In this document: in pieces, positions 35,522-46,960 of the stretch
How positions within the stretch are numbered: position 1 is the first letter of the stretch
How the letters are laid out: every line of letters begins with the position of its first letter
Assembly: GCF_945859705.1 (NCBI RefSeq)
Contig: NC_079137.1
Coordinates: 61,350,552-61,414,551, forward strand
From: Episyrphus balteatus
Taxonomy: Eukaryota > Arthropoda > Insecta > Diptera > Syrphidae
DNA length: 64,000 bases
Direction: 5' to 3'
Notes under the pieces: model-generated
What the model saw: the letters and a program-made list of their open reading frames with translations, nothing else
The model's database searches: none
Told to the model about the DNA's origin: nothing
Program-made: the position numbers and the translations under genes

Positions 35522-35650
35522 ATGTCATAACTTAACATAACTTTAGAATTCGTAACTCTAGTTTTTCGTAACTTCGGTTTCGCGTAACTTTGACGGCCGT
35601 AACTCTGTCGAGCGTAACTCTGTTGTTCGTAACTCCGTTACCATTTCGTA
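35522..35650 (+). repeat. Word array, CGTAACTCTG type (one arm)
   Basis: About eight imperfect repeats of a CGTAACTCTG-like word with variable 5-8 base spacers. The beginning, 'gtcataactt', matches the start of copies A and B ('gtcataattctg'), and the core AACTCTG differs from their AATTCTG by one base. There is no inverted second arm and no palindromic centre. It looks like a truncated or solo arm of the word-array family, lying next to a DINE-like copy. Confidence 0.55.
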
Positions 35651-37700
35651 GATTTCGATTTCAAAGACTTAAAAACATGAAATTTGATTTAAAAAAAAAA
35701 TATCTTTTTACCAAGGCTTAAATTTAAAAAAAATATCATAAACTTAATTTAGTTTTTAAATTCCAAAATTAAGTTTAAGGTAAAAAATAAAACAATTTCA
35801 AATATTTTTTCATAAATTGACAATAAACCTTAATACCCACTAGAACTATTATTGTATGGACTAAACAAGAATTTCTTCAATTGAAAAAAAAAAACTAAAA
35901 TAAAAAGAAATAAAACAATGAGTCAGGTCGCTAGTTTTGGAACATTTATTTACTTTTCTTGCACACGTTTTTGTTGCTACACGAAAATTCAATTAAATTT
36001 ACTCACTTCCCTTGATGTTATATTATTAAAAATAATATTTATTTTACAATATAAAAACTTTTCTAAAGATTTTATTTATAGAACTACTTCCATGTTGTCC
36101 AAAAAGTCTGAAATGATGATAAATGGTTTTGTTTGCGTCAGCTTACATCATCAAAATATTCCACATGATATTAAACATGTTTAATGTTTATAACAATTTC
36201 TATCTGATTGAGACAAAATTACTCATCACAGTTGTTAAATATTTTTCCATTTAATATTTTATCCAAAACCATATAAATTTATTTATTATTATCATGTAAA
36301 ATTTCATCAGAATAGGGTTAGAGGTTAGGGTGCCCACCACCCACAAAAAAGTTTTTTTTTGCCAATTCAATAAAGAAATTCTATTTTTTTTCTGTCTGCG
36401 TGATTTCAAAAGTCAAATATTACATTTTTATTTAAGATACTAAAATACAATTCGACATACACGTGTAAGGCAGAGAGAGATTCATTTATTTGTTTGAAAA
36501 GAAAACTCTTTCTTCTTAAAAAAAAAAATAACGACTGTCCTTATCTTGAATCTTAAAAGTTCATCGCTCATCTAGATGCTTTTGTGTAGGCCGAATAGGA
36601 AGTGTGAGATAAAAATATATATTTTATTTTTTTTCTGTTTATATTTTTTTTTGGCGGGAAGAATTAAACACACAAGTAAGTATATTATACTCATTTGCTT
36701 TTATAACTTAGGTCTATAAACAAAGTTGAACACCCGCATCAACCACCTACGCAATAAAAATAGACACGTGTGGTAATCCAAAAATGATGAAAAATTTATA
36801 ATAAATAAAAAAAAATTTGTATTGATTTTTTCAGACAAAAACAAATTGAAGATTTTTCAAGTTCAAGTGTAAGAAACACGTATTTTGTTTATTGACTTTT
36901 GCAAAGGGCAACGAATTCATGTGAAATTTTGTGAATTTATGAAAATTGTGAAATTATGGATTTTCATATGGATATTCATATAACGTGTATATTTTTATAT
37001 CATAAAAAGATTTATGTTCTCCAATAGTTTTGAGCATGAAATAATGGTTAAGTTTAAAGTTGTGTTCTAAGGGATTTCCAATAGCCAATACTTATCGATA
37101 GCGAAGTTCAGAGTTCAAAAGAATCTAAATTTTAATTTAATTTACTGTGATTTCTTTGAATTATCTATCACAACAATCCCAGAACGATAAATTAAAAAAA
37201 ATAATAATAATAATATTTCTTAGAAAAACGTCTTCTTTCTTGTTGATTCTTCCACTTTTAAATGAAGGTATTCATTTGTATCTAACCAATCGGAAAATAC
37301 CTTCTATTTTTCTTTAGGTTTTCAATTCTCAGCATTAGGTTCTTACTTAACACTTCATAGAAAAATAAACAAAAATAAAAATCCCAACAAAACTTGAACT
37401 TGTTAATCGTTTATCAATTTAATAGTTTTAATTGTTGGGAAATGTATATACCAACAAATAAATCCCAAATACTTGATTGTATTCAGTTTAAATTTAACTT
37501 TACTCATTCTATTAACCCTAAAATTGGTTCAGTTAATTTAAATTTAGTATGTGTAATGTTTTATTTATTTATGATAATTAGAATTTGGTGAATCTGTTTC
37601 AAATATAATATTTTTGGATGCCACATGTATTTAGGTACATAAATGAAAAATAAATAAACATATAGGTACATAAAAATAGTTGTGCTGTTGATATTTCAAC
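35651..37700. other. Intergenic, nothing recognised
   Basis: AT-rich sequence up to the tRNA-Arg gene. The 88-codon frame at 35918-36184 has no recognisable motif. Confidence 0.4.
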
Positions 37701-37773
37701 GGTCTTGTGGCGCAATGGATAACGCGTCTGACTACGGATCAGAAGATTCCAGGTTCGACTCCTGGCAAGATCG
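37701..37773 (+). tRNA. tRNA-Arg (anticodon ACG)
   Basis: A cloverleaf with acceptor GGTCTTG/CAAGATC (one G-U), discriminator G and A box TGGCGCAATGG. The anticodon stem TCTGA/TCAGA holds the loop CTACGGA with anticodon ACG at 37734-37736. The T arm CCAGG-TTCGACT-CCTGG is perfect. There is no intron. A T-run terminator follows at about 37787-37792. Confidence 0.97.
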
Positions 37774-37829
37774 AAAGTTAAAATAATTTTTTACAAAAGA
37801 AAAAATATTCACTAATATTTTTTTCACTT

Positions 37830-38334
37830 GGGAGCGGGTCATAATTCTGCTTGTCAAAATTCTGTACGACAAAATTCTGTGTTGTCAAAATACTGTAATA
37901 CCATAATTCTGTACGTCATTATACTGTAAATACAAAATTCTGTACGTCAAAATACTGTATGACCAAAATACTGACATGCAAAATTCTGTTTTGTAAAATT
38001 CTGTACGGCAAAATACTGTATATCAAAATTCTGTAAAAATGCTGTAAAAAAATATCGTTTTGATAATGTAAAAAAGTGCGCGCGCACTTTTTTACATTAT
38101 CAAAACGATATTTTTTTACAGCATTTTTACAGAATTTTGATTTACAGAATTTTGATGTACAGAATTTTAAAATACAGTATTTTGACCAACCAGAATTTTG
38201 CTATACAGAATTTTGACTTTCAGAATTTTGTTACTACAGCATTTTGCACATACAGAATTTTGACATACAGTATTTTGGCATACAGTATTTTGAATACAGA
38301 ATTTTGCAACATACAGAATTTCGACCCCAACCCG
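37830..38334. mobile_element. Word-array foldback element, copy B (AATTCTG word)
   Basis: The best-preserved member. It starts GGGAGCGGGTCATAATTCTG and ends 'tcgaccccaacccg'. About 13 words of the form CAAAATTCTGTA (variants with ACTG or GCTG) fill the left arm, and about 13 complementary words fill the right arm, with 3-5 base spacers that differ from one repeat to the next. The arms are a near-perfect hairpin for roughly 80 bases each side of the palindrome GTGCGCGCGCAC centred at 38081/38082. No matching target duplication was found. It begins 57 bp after the tRNA-Arg gene. Confidence 0.85.
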
Positions 38335-38389
38335 AATTTTTATTATAAAAAAATTTTAAGAAAACATTTCAACTAACTAAATAAAATTA

Positions 38390-38757
38390 AGAAAAAATAT
38401 TTTTTTGAGTTAATAAAAAATATTTAACATTTTTTCTTTCACTTTTTTTGAAAACGGACCAATTAATTTTGTTTTTATATTTTGTTTTTATATTTATTAT
38501 ACCAATTTTTTTTTTTTGTAAATTATTTGAATTTTTTTTTATAACTAAACAAAATTTAAAAAAAAAAAACAGCTCCAACAATTTTGATAAATTCTTTGTC
38601 ATTTACAAAATTTAATTGTAAATATACGTACTTGGCACTTAAAAACGTATTTTTTTTTATATTTAATTTATTATGTATGTTATTTTGTTTACTAAATATG
38701 TATAAAATTAAATTAAAATTCTAAGTTTTCCATACGTGCGTCGCGCTGTGGCGTTAA
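38390..38757 (-). repeat. DINE-like element, reverse remnant
   Basis: The complement of the family 5' half: 'gaaaacggaccaatt', 'attataccaattttt' and, at the right, 'acgtgcgtcgcgctgtggcg', a diverged complement of the 5' terminus 'gcacgactgggtcgcacg'. Confidence 0.5.
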
Positions 38758-40441
38758 CCTATAAGTAGCTATTTATCAAATTTTTTGAATAAAACAAACA
38801 AAATTTAATGAATGGCATTTCTACTTGTGATATTGGTACAAGTACATCAAAGGGCAAATTTAGGATTCGACCACAGAAGTGAAATTCTTTAAACTTCGTA
38901 ATTAAGGGTTTTTGGTTATACCAAAATAAATAAAAATATAAATACATAGATGTGACAAAAAGGTTGAATAACCCTATCCTATGAACTTTATGTTTCAAAA
39001 CTGTGTTTTTCTATTTAATTAAAATCTTGCGTTAATTTTGGGACATTCTATTATAGCATTGAAAAAAAAAATAAAGCCTTTTTTTTAAATATTTATTTAG
39101 TATTAACGGCAACTTTCACAGAACCGTTCTTTTTTTATTTAGGTTCCCACTTTCTCCCAAACGACGAATTTTTTAAGGTTTTATAAATCTTAAATACATA
39201 TAAATCAAAATACAATTTTCAAAAAATATATTTTTGTATTAATTTAAAATGTTTTTATTTAAATAAATTTACTATTTAAAATTGTAGCTTTAATTCTTAA
39301 TTTGTAATCTTTTGAAAATAGTACCTATACCAATTTTGACTTTTTTCGACTCTAACAATTTTTTTCCTTAAAAATCATCATAATACAAATAAATCCAGTT
39401 GCGTACTTTGTTGGAACTAAAATTCATTTGAGAAAATGATTTTTTTTAAAGAACGAATTTAAGGTTTTTTTTACATTTGTGTAAAATTCAATTTTACCAA
39501 ATTTTTACTTGAACTGTGAAAATAAATTAATGCTTAATTTTCATAATTTACTTATAAGAAACCTAAAATTTTTGCAGAAATTACAAACTATTCATTTTGT
39601 AATCTCTACGAATATTTAATACAAATTAGTTTGTTCTTGTTGATTCTCATCATTTTAAGTACCTTACATTTACAATATATAATTATTGAAATTATTAAGA
39701 ATTACTCAAAATTTATACAAATTAGCAGCTGAAATCTATATTTTTTTTAAAGGAAAAAGAAAATAGATTTATCTGCTAATATAAATTGAGCGTTATTCTA
39801 TATTAGGTACTTAATATTATATGCATGGACTTTAATAAATACTATCAAAGCATTGACTTTAATTTATCAAAAAATATTTTAAAGCAAAACTATTGTATTG
39901 TTAATTATAATTGCTTAAATTTTGTAAAATAATTACTGTTAATATTTTGAACAACTTAGACACTTAGTCTGTAGTTGAATAAATAAATAAAATATATAGT
40001 TTAATAGCTGGCAGTGCTAAAAATAATAAATATCAGTTTGGTATTAATTATTTATTATTATTAAATCTGCCATCCCTGTTCTGCCTTCTAATTGCTGACG
40101 TCATATAAATTAACAAAAAACAATGTAAAAGTCCATACAAAAAAAAAATAAATGACGAAGGTGGTCTAGGTCTAATAGAGTAGAGATAGCACTGCCACTA
40201 TAGAACCAGACATCAAGTGCATTTCTTGCATAGTTTGCTGTTAATTTGTGATTGTATTGTGTGTGTTATGTGTTACCACTTATGGACTTTTATATATGTG
40301 GTATGTGTCACAGAGGCAATGTGTATAATGACGGCGGGAATAGTGTGATCTTCAAAACAAACACACAACACAAAATAAAGAAAAACAAACCGATGCGATC
40401 GTTCGTTCTTCGTTTTGAAAAAAAATTTCTTTTCCGCGCCG
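38758..40441. other. AT-rich intergenic
   Basis: No gene is recognised. The sequence becomes more complex and less AT-rich after about 40080, approaching the candidate promoter. Confidence 0.4.
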
Positions 40442-40469
40442 TTTTACAGTTCACATTGTGAGAGTCGAT

Positions 40470-40503
40470 TCAGTCTCATACTTCTCACACACGAAAGTGG
40501 TTC
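40470..40503 (+). promoter_or_regulatory. Inr + DPE core promoter, plus strand
   Basis: TCAGTC (40470-40475) is an exact insect initiator with A+1 at 40472. GGTTC at 40499-40503 is an exact DPE (RGWYV) at +28 to +32. It lies in an island of higher GC and complexity (about 40240-40620), unlike the surrounding AT-rich sequence. No gene is attached within the window; a plus-strand transcript running rightward is inferred. Confidence 0.5.
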
Positions 40504-40873
40504 CCAAAGCGGTCGTTTGGTCGGCGGTCTTCACCGCATTAAAAACGAAAAAAAAAAAAAAACAGTCATTCCATTGACCAGATCAATCTTTAGATTTCCG
40601 TTTGGTTCTATACCTTTTTTAAATATAGCAGAAAGTTTGTCTGTCTTTCTTTTTTTGTATGTCTGCAATGTACCCAAACAAAAAAAGTGCATTAAATTAA
40701 AAAAATTAATAATTAAAAAAATAAAAAAGTTGTAAAAAAAAGTTACACTTTATGCATAAATGTTCTAAGTGTTTTTGAAGTACAAGTTCTTTCTGTTTTA
40801 CTTTTATACTTTGTACTGCAGGTGCAAACTGCAATCTTCTAGAAATTCTGATCCAGTTGTTCTACAAAACAAA
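40472..40873 (+). other. Candidate untranslated first exon
   Basis: This runs from the putative start site at 40472 to a strong donor AAA/GTGAGT (GT at 40874-40875). No long frame of convincing coding character is present, so it would be a 5' leader exon. The coding exons would lie beyond, possibly outside the window. Evidence is limited to the core promoter and the donor match. Confidence 0.3.
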
Positions 40874-40875
40874 GT

Positions 40876-42565
40876 GAGTTCGATTTTTGGTTGTTCTGTT
40901 TGTTTTTTGTCTTCACGTGTTTTTTGAACAAAAGAAAAAGTATTGTTTTATTTTTCAAAACACATGTTTTTGAGATATGCATTTTTTTTTTTAATTCATG
41001 CGTGGAAAATTATGTTAGTTTGCAGTCGAAAATGCAAATTGGGTTAAACCTTTGTGCAGAAATTCTATTTTTAAACTGGCGAGACGACGCAAGCGAGACA
41101 CTTAATTTGTTTTAGTCTCATTTTTTTTCTTTTTCGTAGAACTTTTTCAAAAAGAGTGCATTATTCGGCCTCAACCTTAATTATGTTTATTTTGTATTTA
41201 AGTCTCCTTTAGTCGAGTCGTTAAATATTGAAATTAATTCTTTTATTCCCAACTGTTTCAAGTTTTATTAAATTTATTCTTATCGTTTCTTGGAAAAAAA
41301 CCGCTGGATTCCGTTGCAGAAAATCTGCCATAAATAAAACCAATCAACTTCCATATATGAAGTTGAAGGTATTTTATACACACCTTTAATTTTGTATTCT
41401 TTCTTCGATACAAGATGGACTCCTGGACTCGTTGACTTTTTATTATTCAAGATAGAAATACCTTTCTTTGAAGTGTTGCTACCTGACTGAGTTGGTCTTA
41501 GGTCAAAAAAGTGTGTAAATGTGCATTCAATACTTTCTTTTGTAAAAATGAAATAAAATTTTGATAACAATATTATTTTACCCGGAAATGTTAAACAAAA
41601 ATTAAAAATCAAAAAGGAAAATGAAAAAGATGGTGCTTCTCGGATTTTTAATGGAATAAAACCAAATTACAGACTATACGTGACCGTATATAAGATTTTA
41701 GTATCTTTGTTGTTGTTGGAGTTCGAAAAATAGATTCCTATCGAATCCGTGCGTTGTCCGACGAGTCGTAAGATTGTATTTTTAGTCGAGTGAGCCTACA
41801 TGATATGAGCAAAAAAATAATAAATCTGAGAAATTATAAACACATGTTGTAGCTAGAATGATGATGACCTTGTCGGTTTTTGGAAGGAAAAACTATTTCA
41901 CAACAATTTCTTATCGAAAAGGAAATTGGTTTGAAAAAAAAAAAAAAATAAATAAAAAAAAAAATAAATAAAAAAAAAACGAAAAATGTTAAGGGTGTGT
42001 GTTAGTCAAGTGTTATTGTTTTCTTTACTTCTTATAGCAAGAATTTGGAGGATTTTGATTTTTAATGTAATTTTTTTGATTGATAAATTGTTTTAGAGGA
42101 TTTGTTTTGGAAACACTTAAATCTGATTAAAATCTATAAATAAAAATCGATTTTAATGAACAGGTGATTTTCTTGTTTCAAATCGTTCGATTCTCTCTTT
42201 GTGGTATGATTTGTCAGTTTTGTTTTGAATGATCAACTCTCTAATCTCAAACACGTACCTACCATTCATTGATTTGAAATATTGAAATATTGCTTTCTAC
42301 TGATATTGCAATATTGCAATGTTTAGTCATGAGTCATATCATAGCTGTCTTGTAAAAAAAAACTCAACTAAATTGTTTCAAATTTTGTATTCTTTGAAAA
42401 TGGAAGATTTTTGGTTTAAAAATACATTTGAAATATTTATGATAGGAAACAGAACTGCAAGGCTTAAACACTTTAAAAAAGATTAAACATTTATTTTTCA
42501 TTTAATTTATAATTCACACTTAGTTCAGAAAAAAAATCTTTTACCTTAATTTTTTTAAAAACAGG
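40876..42565. other. Intergenic or intronic, nothing recognised
   Basis: No exon or repeat is recognised. The 110-codon minus-strand frame at 41280-41612 has no family that I recognise and is left out. Confidence 0.35.
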
Positions 42566-42573
42566 TATACGAG

Positions 42574-44643
42574 CAGGGGCGGATCCAGGATTTTTTTCTG
42601 GGGGGGGGGGGGCACAAGGGACGGATTGGCAAAAAAAAACAGCAATAACAGTTAGAAATAAAGTGAAGTACCATACGACTGACTAACAAGCAGAAAATTT
42701 TAACGACCCACAGTGGTCTAAAACCTGGCCAAAAATATTTAGGCACATTTCCCATATCAAATAGGTACCAAATGACCAAAAAGTTATTCGGAAGGAAAAA
42801 TTTTCATTTTCTTGTTACAGTAAAAGCCACTTAAGTGCTAACCCTCTTACTCCTGGATTAGCCGGAAGAAAAAAAATATAAAAAACCAGAAAATGCACGT
42901 ACAATTTTAATGCTATATTAAAGTTAGTAATCTATTCTTTATTTAATTTTTTGACTTAAGTTGTTTCACCAAATAGTTTTTGAGAAATTAAGTTTTAAAG
43001 ATGAAATTTTGAAAAAAAAAAATGTTTACGTTTTTTAATTGATTTTGTATAAAATTTTGCAATATTATGGACATAATTATACCATTAGTTAATGACCTAG
43101 TAGTTTTTAGTCAAATACTAAAGACTTCATTCTAATAAATATTAAAGTTCCTAAGAATAACAAAAAAAACTGAATCATACTTTTTTGCCGAGAAACCCAG
43201 TTTTGTTTTTTTTTATTTGCATTAACCTTTTGTAACCCAAGGTCGTAAATTTAAAAATTAATAAGTCAATCGATTGGCCTTTATCTTTAATAAAACACGT
43301 ATTTTTTTAAAAATTCAATAAAGTCATTATTTACTTAGTTATTTCGATATTTTGGGAGTAAAAAAAAAGTTTAAATAATTTATTTTTATATAAAAATGCA
43401 AAAATTCAAGTAAAAAACTATCTAATATTAATTTTTAGGCACTTTCCTAAAATCCAAAAATAAAACCCCGTTTGGTTTACTAACAAAAACTATTTTTTTT
43501 CTGAATTTCGTAGTTTTTACACAAATTTGCTTATTTTCAAAAAAAAAAACCCAACTTTCAACATTAACTGTCAATTAAAAACTATTGGTTAGAAAAAACT
43601 ATTTATTAGAAATTTGAAGTACTATTTCGATAAAGCAATACTTAAAGATTATAATATTAGAAGCTTCAAAAGAAAAAAAAATAGTTTTGTAGAGCTTTTA
43701 TGCAATCTTTTTCGGTTTGTTACAGAAATGTCACATGGGGCTACAAGGGGCTACAAGGGGTTAAATTGTTTTATACCTCAAGAATGTTGTGTTGAAATTG
43801 TAGGTCTCTTGGAGCCAAATTGACCAAGTTATGAGTATTTTAATACTTTCCTTAGGAACGTTTTAGTCTTTTAGTCCAGAGTCCAAAACTTTAAATCGTT
43901 ATCCCCACAACTAATGTTTTCAACGCCGGTGCTCCTCATAACTTCAAAACTACTGCACCGATTCTTTTGAAATTTGGAACACTATTTTTTTTTACATATT
44001 TTTAGAGGTATCCCTGGAGAAATTTTCTCAATAAAATAATATTTATAAAAATCTATAAGTAAGGGTCGCTTTTGAGGAGTTTTTTTTCAAGGGGTCTTTA
44101 TTTTCGGGGTGCAAACTTGGGCAAATTTCTGAAATGCAAGTTTGTTCTACATATCCAGCAGTTCTATAATATATAGTTTATGCAATTTTGTGACGTGTTC
44201 CGCTATTTTAAAAACACTAATGTTAAAAAAAAAAACAACGAAAAAAGTGCAAATTTTTTAACCACTCTGTATGAAATAGAGTTGCATATACAATTATTTT
44301 TTATATCATTCAATGTCATTCGATGTCCATATCAAAATTTTTCACCAAAATCACTTTGAAAATTCACTTTTTTTTAAATCGAAAAAAAAAAATTCGTGTG
44401 TACTCAAGAAATAGCCGTTTATTTATTTGTGAGGTGGAGCTTTTCATGGGAAAGGGATGCAACAATCAACAAAATTCGCATTTTCAGCCAGAAATAGACA
44501 AGAGTTTCACTCAAGTTCTTTCTGTTATTATTCATATATTTTTAAAACTCTTATAGTTTGATTTCCTTTAAGTATGAACTTTAAGTTCTGGGGGGGGGGG
44601 GGGGGGGCACGTGCCCCCGTGCCCCCCCCTGGATCCGCCGTTG
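42574..44643. mobile_element. Non-autonomous hAT element
   Basis: The left end is CAGGGGCGGATCCAGG and the right end is the complement of CAACGGCGGATCCAGG. The 8-bp duplication TATACGAG is perfect on both sides (42566-42573 and 44644-44651). Just inside each end is a long G run: 13 G at 42600-42612 and 18 G at 44590-44607. At 2070 bp it is the longest hAT copy here, but the interior is AT-rich and has no transposase frame. Confidence 0.93.
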
Positions 44644-44651
44644 TATACGAG

Positions 44652-45239
44652 AATGATATAAGGGCCATTATTTGCAATGCTTTTAATGGTTCGGCTATAA
44701 AAATGGATAATGGTTAAAAAGTAATTAGTAAAATCATGATTTGCATTTGTCAGGACCGTAATCACCGAAATGACGTCTTCTTTTTGAGGGTTCAATAATT
44801 AAGTTACGTATGATTTTAAAAGTGCATAATAGCAAAATCAAGCGGACACTGCTCTCAGCCGATCTGACATAACACATATTTAATACATAATACATTGAGA
44901 ATTACCTTCAACTTAAATTAAAAAACGATTAAGCACGAAAAACACACGTTATAAAACATTTTTCAATCCAATTGATGGATACAAAAAAATAATTCTCGAG
45001 AACTAAGAATTGTTGCTTCTGTAGAATAGGAACGTTGTTAAAATTGTGTTTCGGTTGGGAATTAGTTAAACAAAAAAACAAATTTGAGCCAGATTTTCAA
45101 AAAGATTATATTTTTGTGCCAAAATGCTCATATGCTCATATTATAAACGAAATCCGTCTCTTTTGATATTTTGTACCTAATCAGAATTTTTGTTATTGGC
45201 TTTGAAAGTTCAGATTTTGTTAAATGGTTTCGGTTGAAA
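44652..45239. other. Spacer, nothing recognised
   Basis: Mixed AT-rich sequence between a hAT element and a DINE-like fragment. Confidence 0.35.
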
Positions 45240-45660
45240 TGGCTACTGTTTCAAATAAAATGCATGACTTTCTCTGAGTTTTCAAGTTACTTAAATTTTT
45301 AAATAAAACAAATGGTTAATGTGAATTAAAAATAAGATGCGAAATAAATTTTTTTCTAATTAAGAAAAGAAAAATATTTGCAATGAAAAAGCTTAAAATA
45401 TTCTTTAAAAATTCATAAATTTGTTGAACTTGTCGTTTGGAAAAAAGTCAGAAAATAAAAAATAAAATTGTTTTATGGGAGGCAATATAAATAATGATTG
45501 AAAAAAAACTTTTTTTTCATACAAAAATAGACCTTTTTTAAAACCTAAAAATTGATTTTTTTTTATCAAAATCGGTAGAGCTGTTTTCAAGAAAATTGCA
45601 ATTCCTTGAAAATGTTATAGGCATGGAAGGTATCCGGTGCACAAATCGGCGCATATCCGA
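45240..45660 (+). repeat. DINE-like fragment, diverged
   Basis: It begins 'aaaatgcatgactttctctg', a decayed family 5' end, then 'aagttacttaaatttttaaa' and 'aaaatcggtagagctgttttcaag'. It ends before any microsatellite. The sequence around 45620-45660 ('ggaaggtatccggtg') resembles that at 4325-4345. Confidence 0.45.
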
Positions 45661-46051
45661 AGTAAAAATATGAAGCTTTTTTGATGTATGTATAAATATT
45701 TAGTTAATGATTTAAAAAAAATGTTTCCACCTGAAACTAAAATGGCAATACGTCTCTGCACGAATTGATACTGAAACTAAAAATTTGTGTTCATTTTCAA
45801 AACTTCGTTTTTCAACTTTAACAACATTTCAATCAAATTTATCAATTTGTTGAATTTATTTTTAAAAAATGGTGGAAACATGGAATGAATTCAGTGTTAT
45901 GAAATTTAGTAAGACTTCTATGTCCTGATTTAAAAAAAAACACACTTCAGAACTTTTCAATAGTGACGACTTTGTAGATAAATATTCGAGTGTCAAAGTA
46001 CCTAAATGATGAAATCAAAGTTTGTCAAAGCTGTCGTATACCCAAAAAAAT
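45661..46051. other. Spacer, nothing recognised
   Basis: AT-rich, no feature recognised. Confidence 0.35.
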
Positions 46052-46960
46052 AAAATGCACGACTGGGTCGCACGAACTTGCTCTTAGAGTTAAAGTTGCT
46101 TAAATTTTTAAGACTTTTTATATAGAAATTTGAAAAAAAAAAAATAAAATTCGTTTTTTAAAAAAAATTAAATAAAATCTGAAATTAAATTGCCCTCCAA
46201 AACAAGTATGCAGTTTTGATTTTTATGTTAACATGCATTTTTAGAAAAAAAATTTTCAAAATCGTTAGAGCCGTTTTTTTTAAACTAACTTTTTATAAAT
46301 AATTTTTTGGAAAAAAAGTTTTAAAATAAAATTGGTATGCCATTTTGTAGAAATCACTAATCAACATCTAAAAACTAAATTTCAAAAAAATTCATTGTCC
46401 CGTTTTCCAAAATTTGATTTTTTTGGAAATTTTATTTTTTGTTTGTATTTAAATTATATAAATGCTTCTTCAAAAAAAGTTTCGTTGAAATCGAACAAGC
46501 ACTTTCGAAGATAATCGGATTTGAAAAAAACGGTTCTATGGCAGGTACCGTTAATAATGGTTTTCAAAAAAAAAATTTTTCATTGGAAGATAGACCTTAG
46601 CTTAAAACTAACACTTGAATTTTTTAAACAAAATCGTTGGAGCCGTTTTTGAGATATTTCAATTTTTCTAAAATCGTTATATGACAAGTACCGTTATTTT
46701 TGGTCCAAAAAAATTAATTCCAAAAATCCCTCTGGAGAGTCGCCAAATAACGCTACATACCAAGTTTGACATTAATCGGTCCATCCGTTTAGGCTGTAGC
46801 TCCTTATACAGACAGACAGACAGACAGACAGACGGACTTCCGGGACCCACTTTTTTGGCATTGTCTACCATCGTAATGTCATGGAAAAATGTTATCTCAA
46901 CTTTTTTGTTGTTGTACGAATGCATAACTTGATATATAGTACCTATATCGCAAGTAAAAA
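46052..46960 (+). mobile_element. DINE-1/mini-me-like element, complete copy
   Basis: The reference copy of the family in this window. The 5' end is 'atgcacgactgggtcgcacg', followed by the repeated phrase 'aaaatcgttagagccgtttt', 'gcaggtaccgttaataatgg' and 'tccatccgtttaggctgtag'. The GACA microsatellite is at 46808-46837, then 'cttccgggacccactttttt', 'catcgtaatgtcatg' and the 3' end 'agtacctatatcgcaagtaa'. It differs from 12839-14350 mainly in microsatellite length. It is non-coding. Confidence 0.85.

Noticed and set aside
37830..38334. CRISPR-like appearance (regular short words with short spacers)
   Set aside because: Words are 7-12 bp with 3-5 bp spacers, appear in both orientations around a palindrome, and lie in an insect genome. 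There are no cas genes.
41280..41612. 110-codon minus-strand frame
   Set aside because: No family recognised, and low-complexity flanks. A homology search would be needed before calling it.
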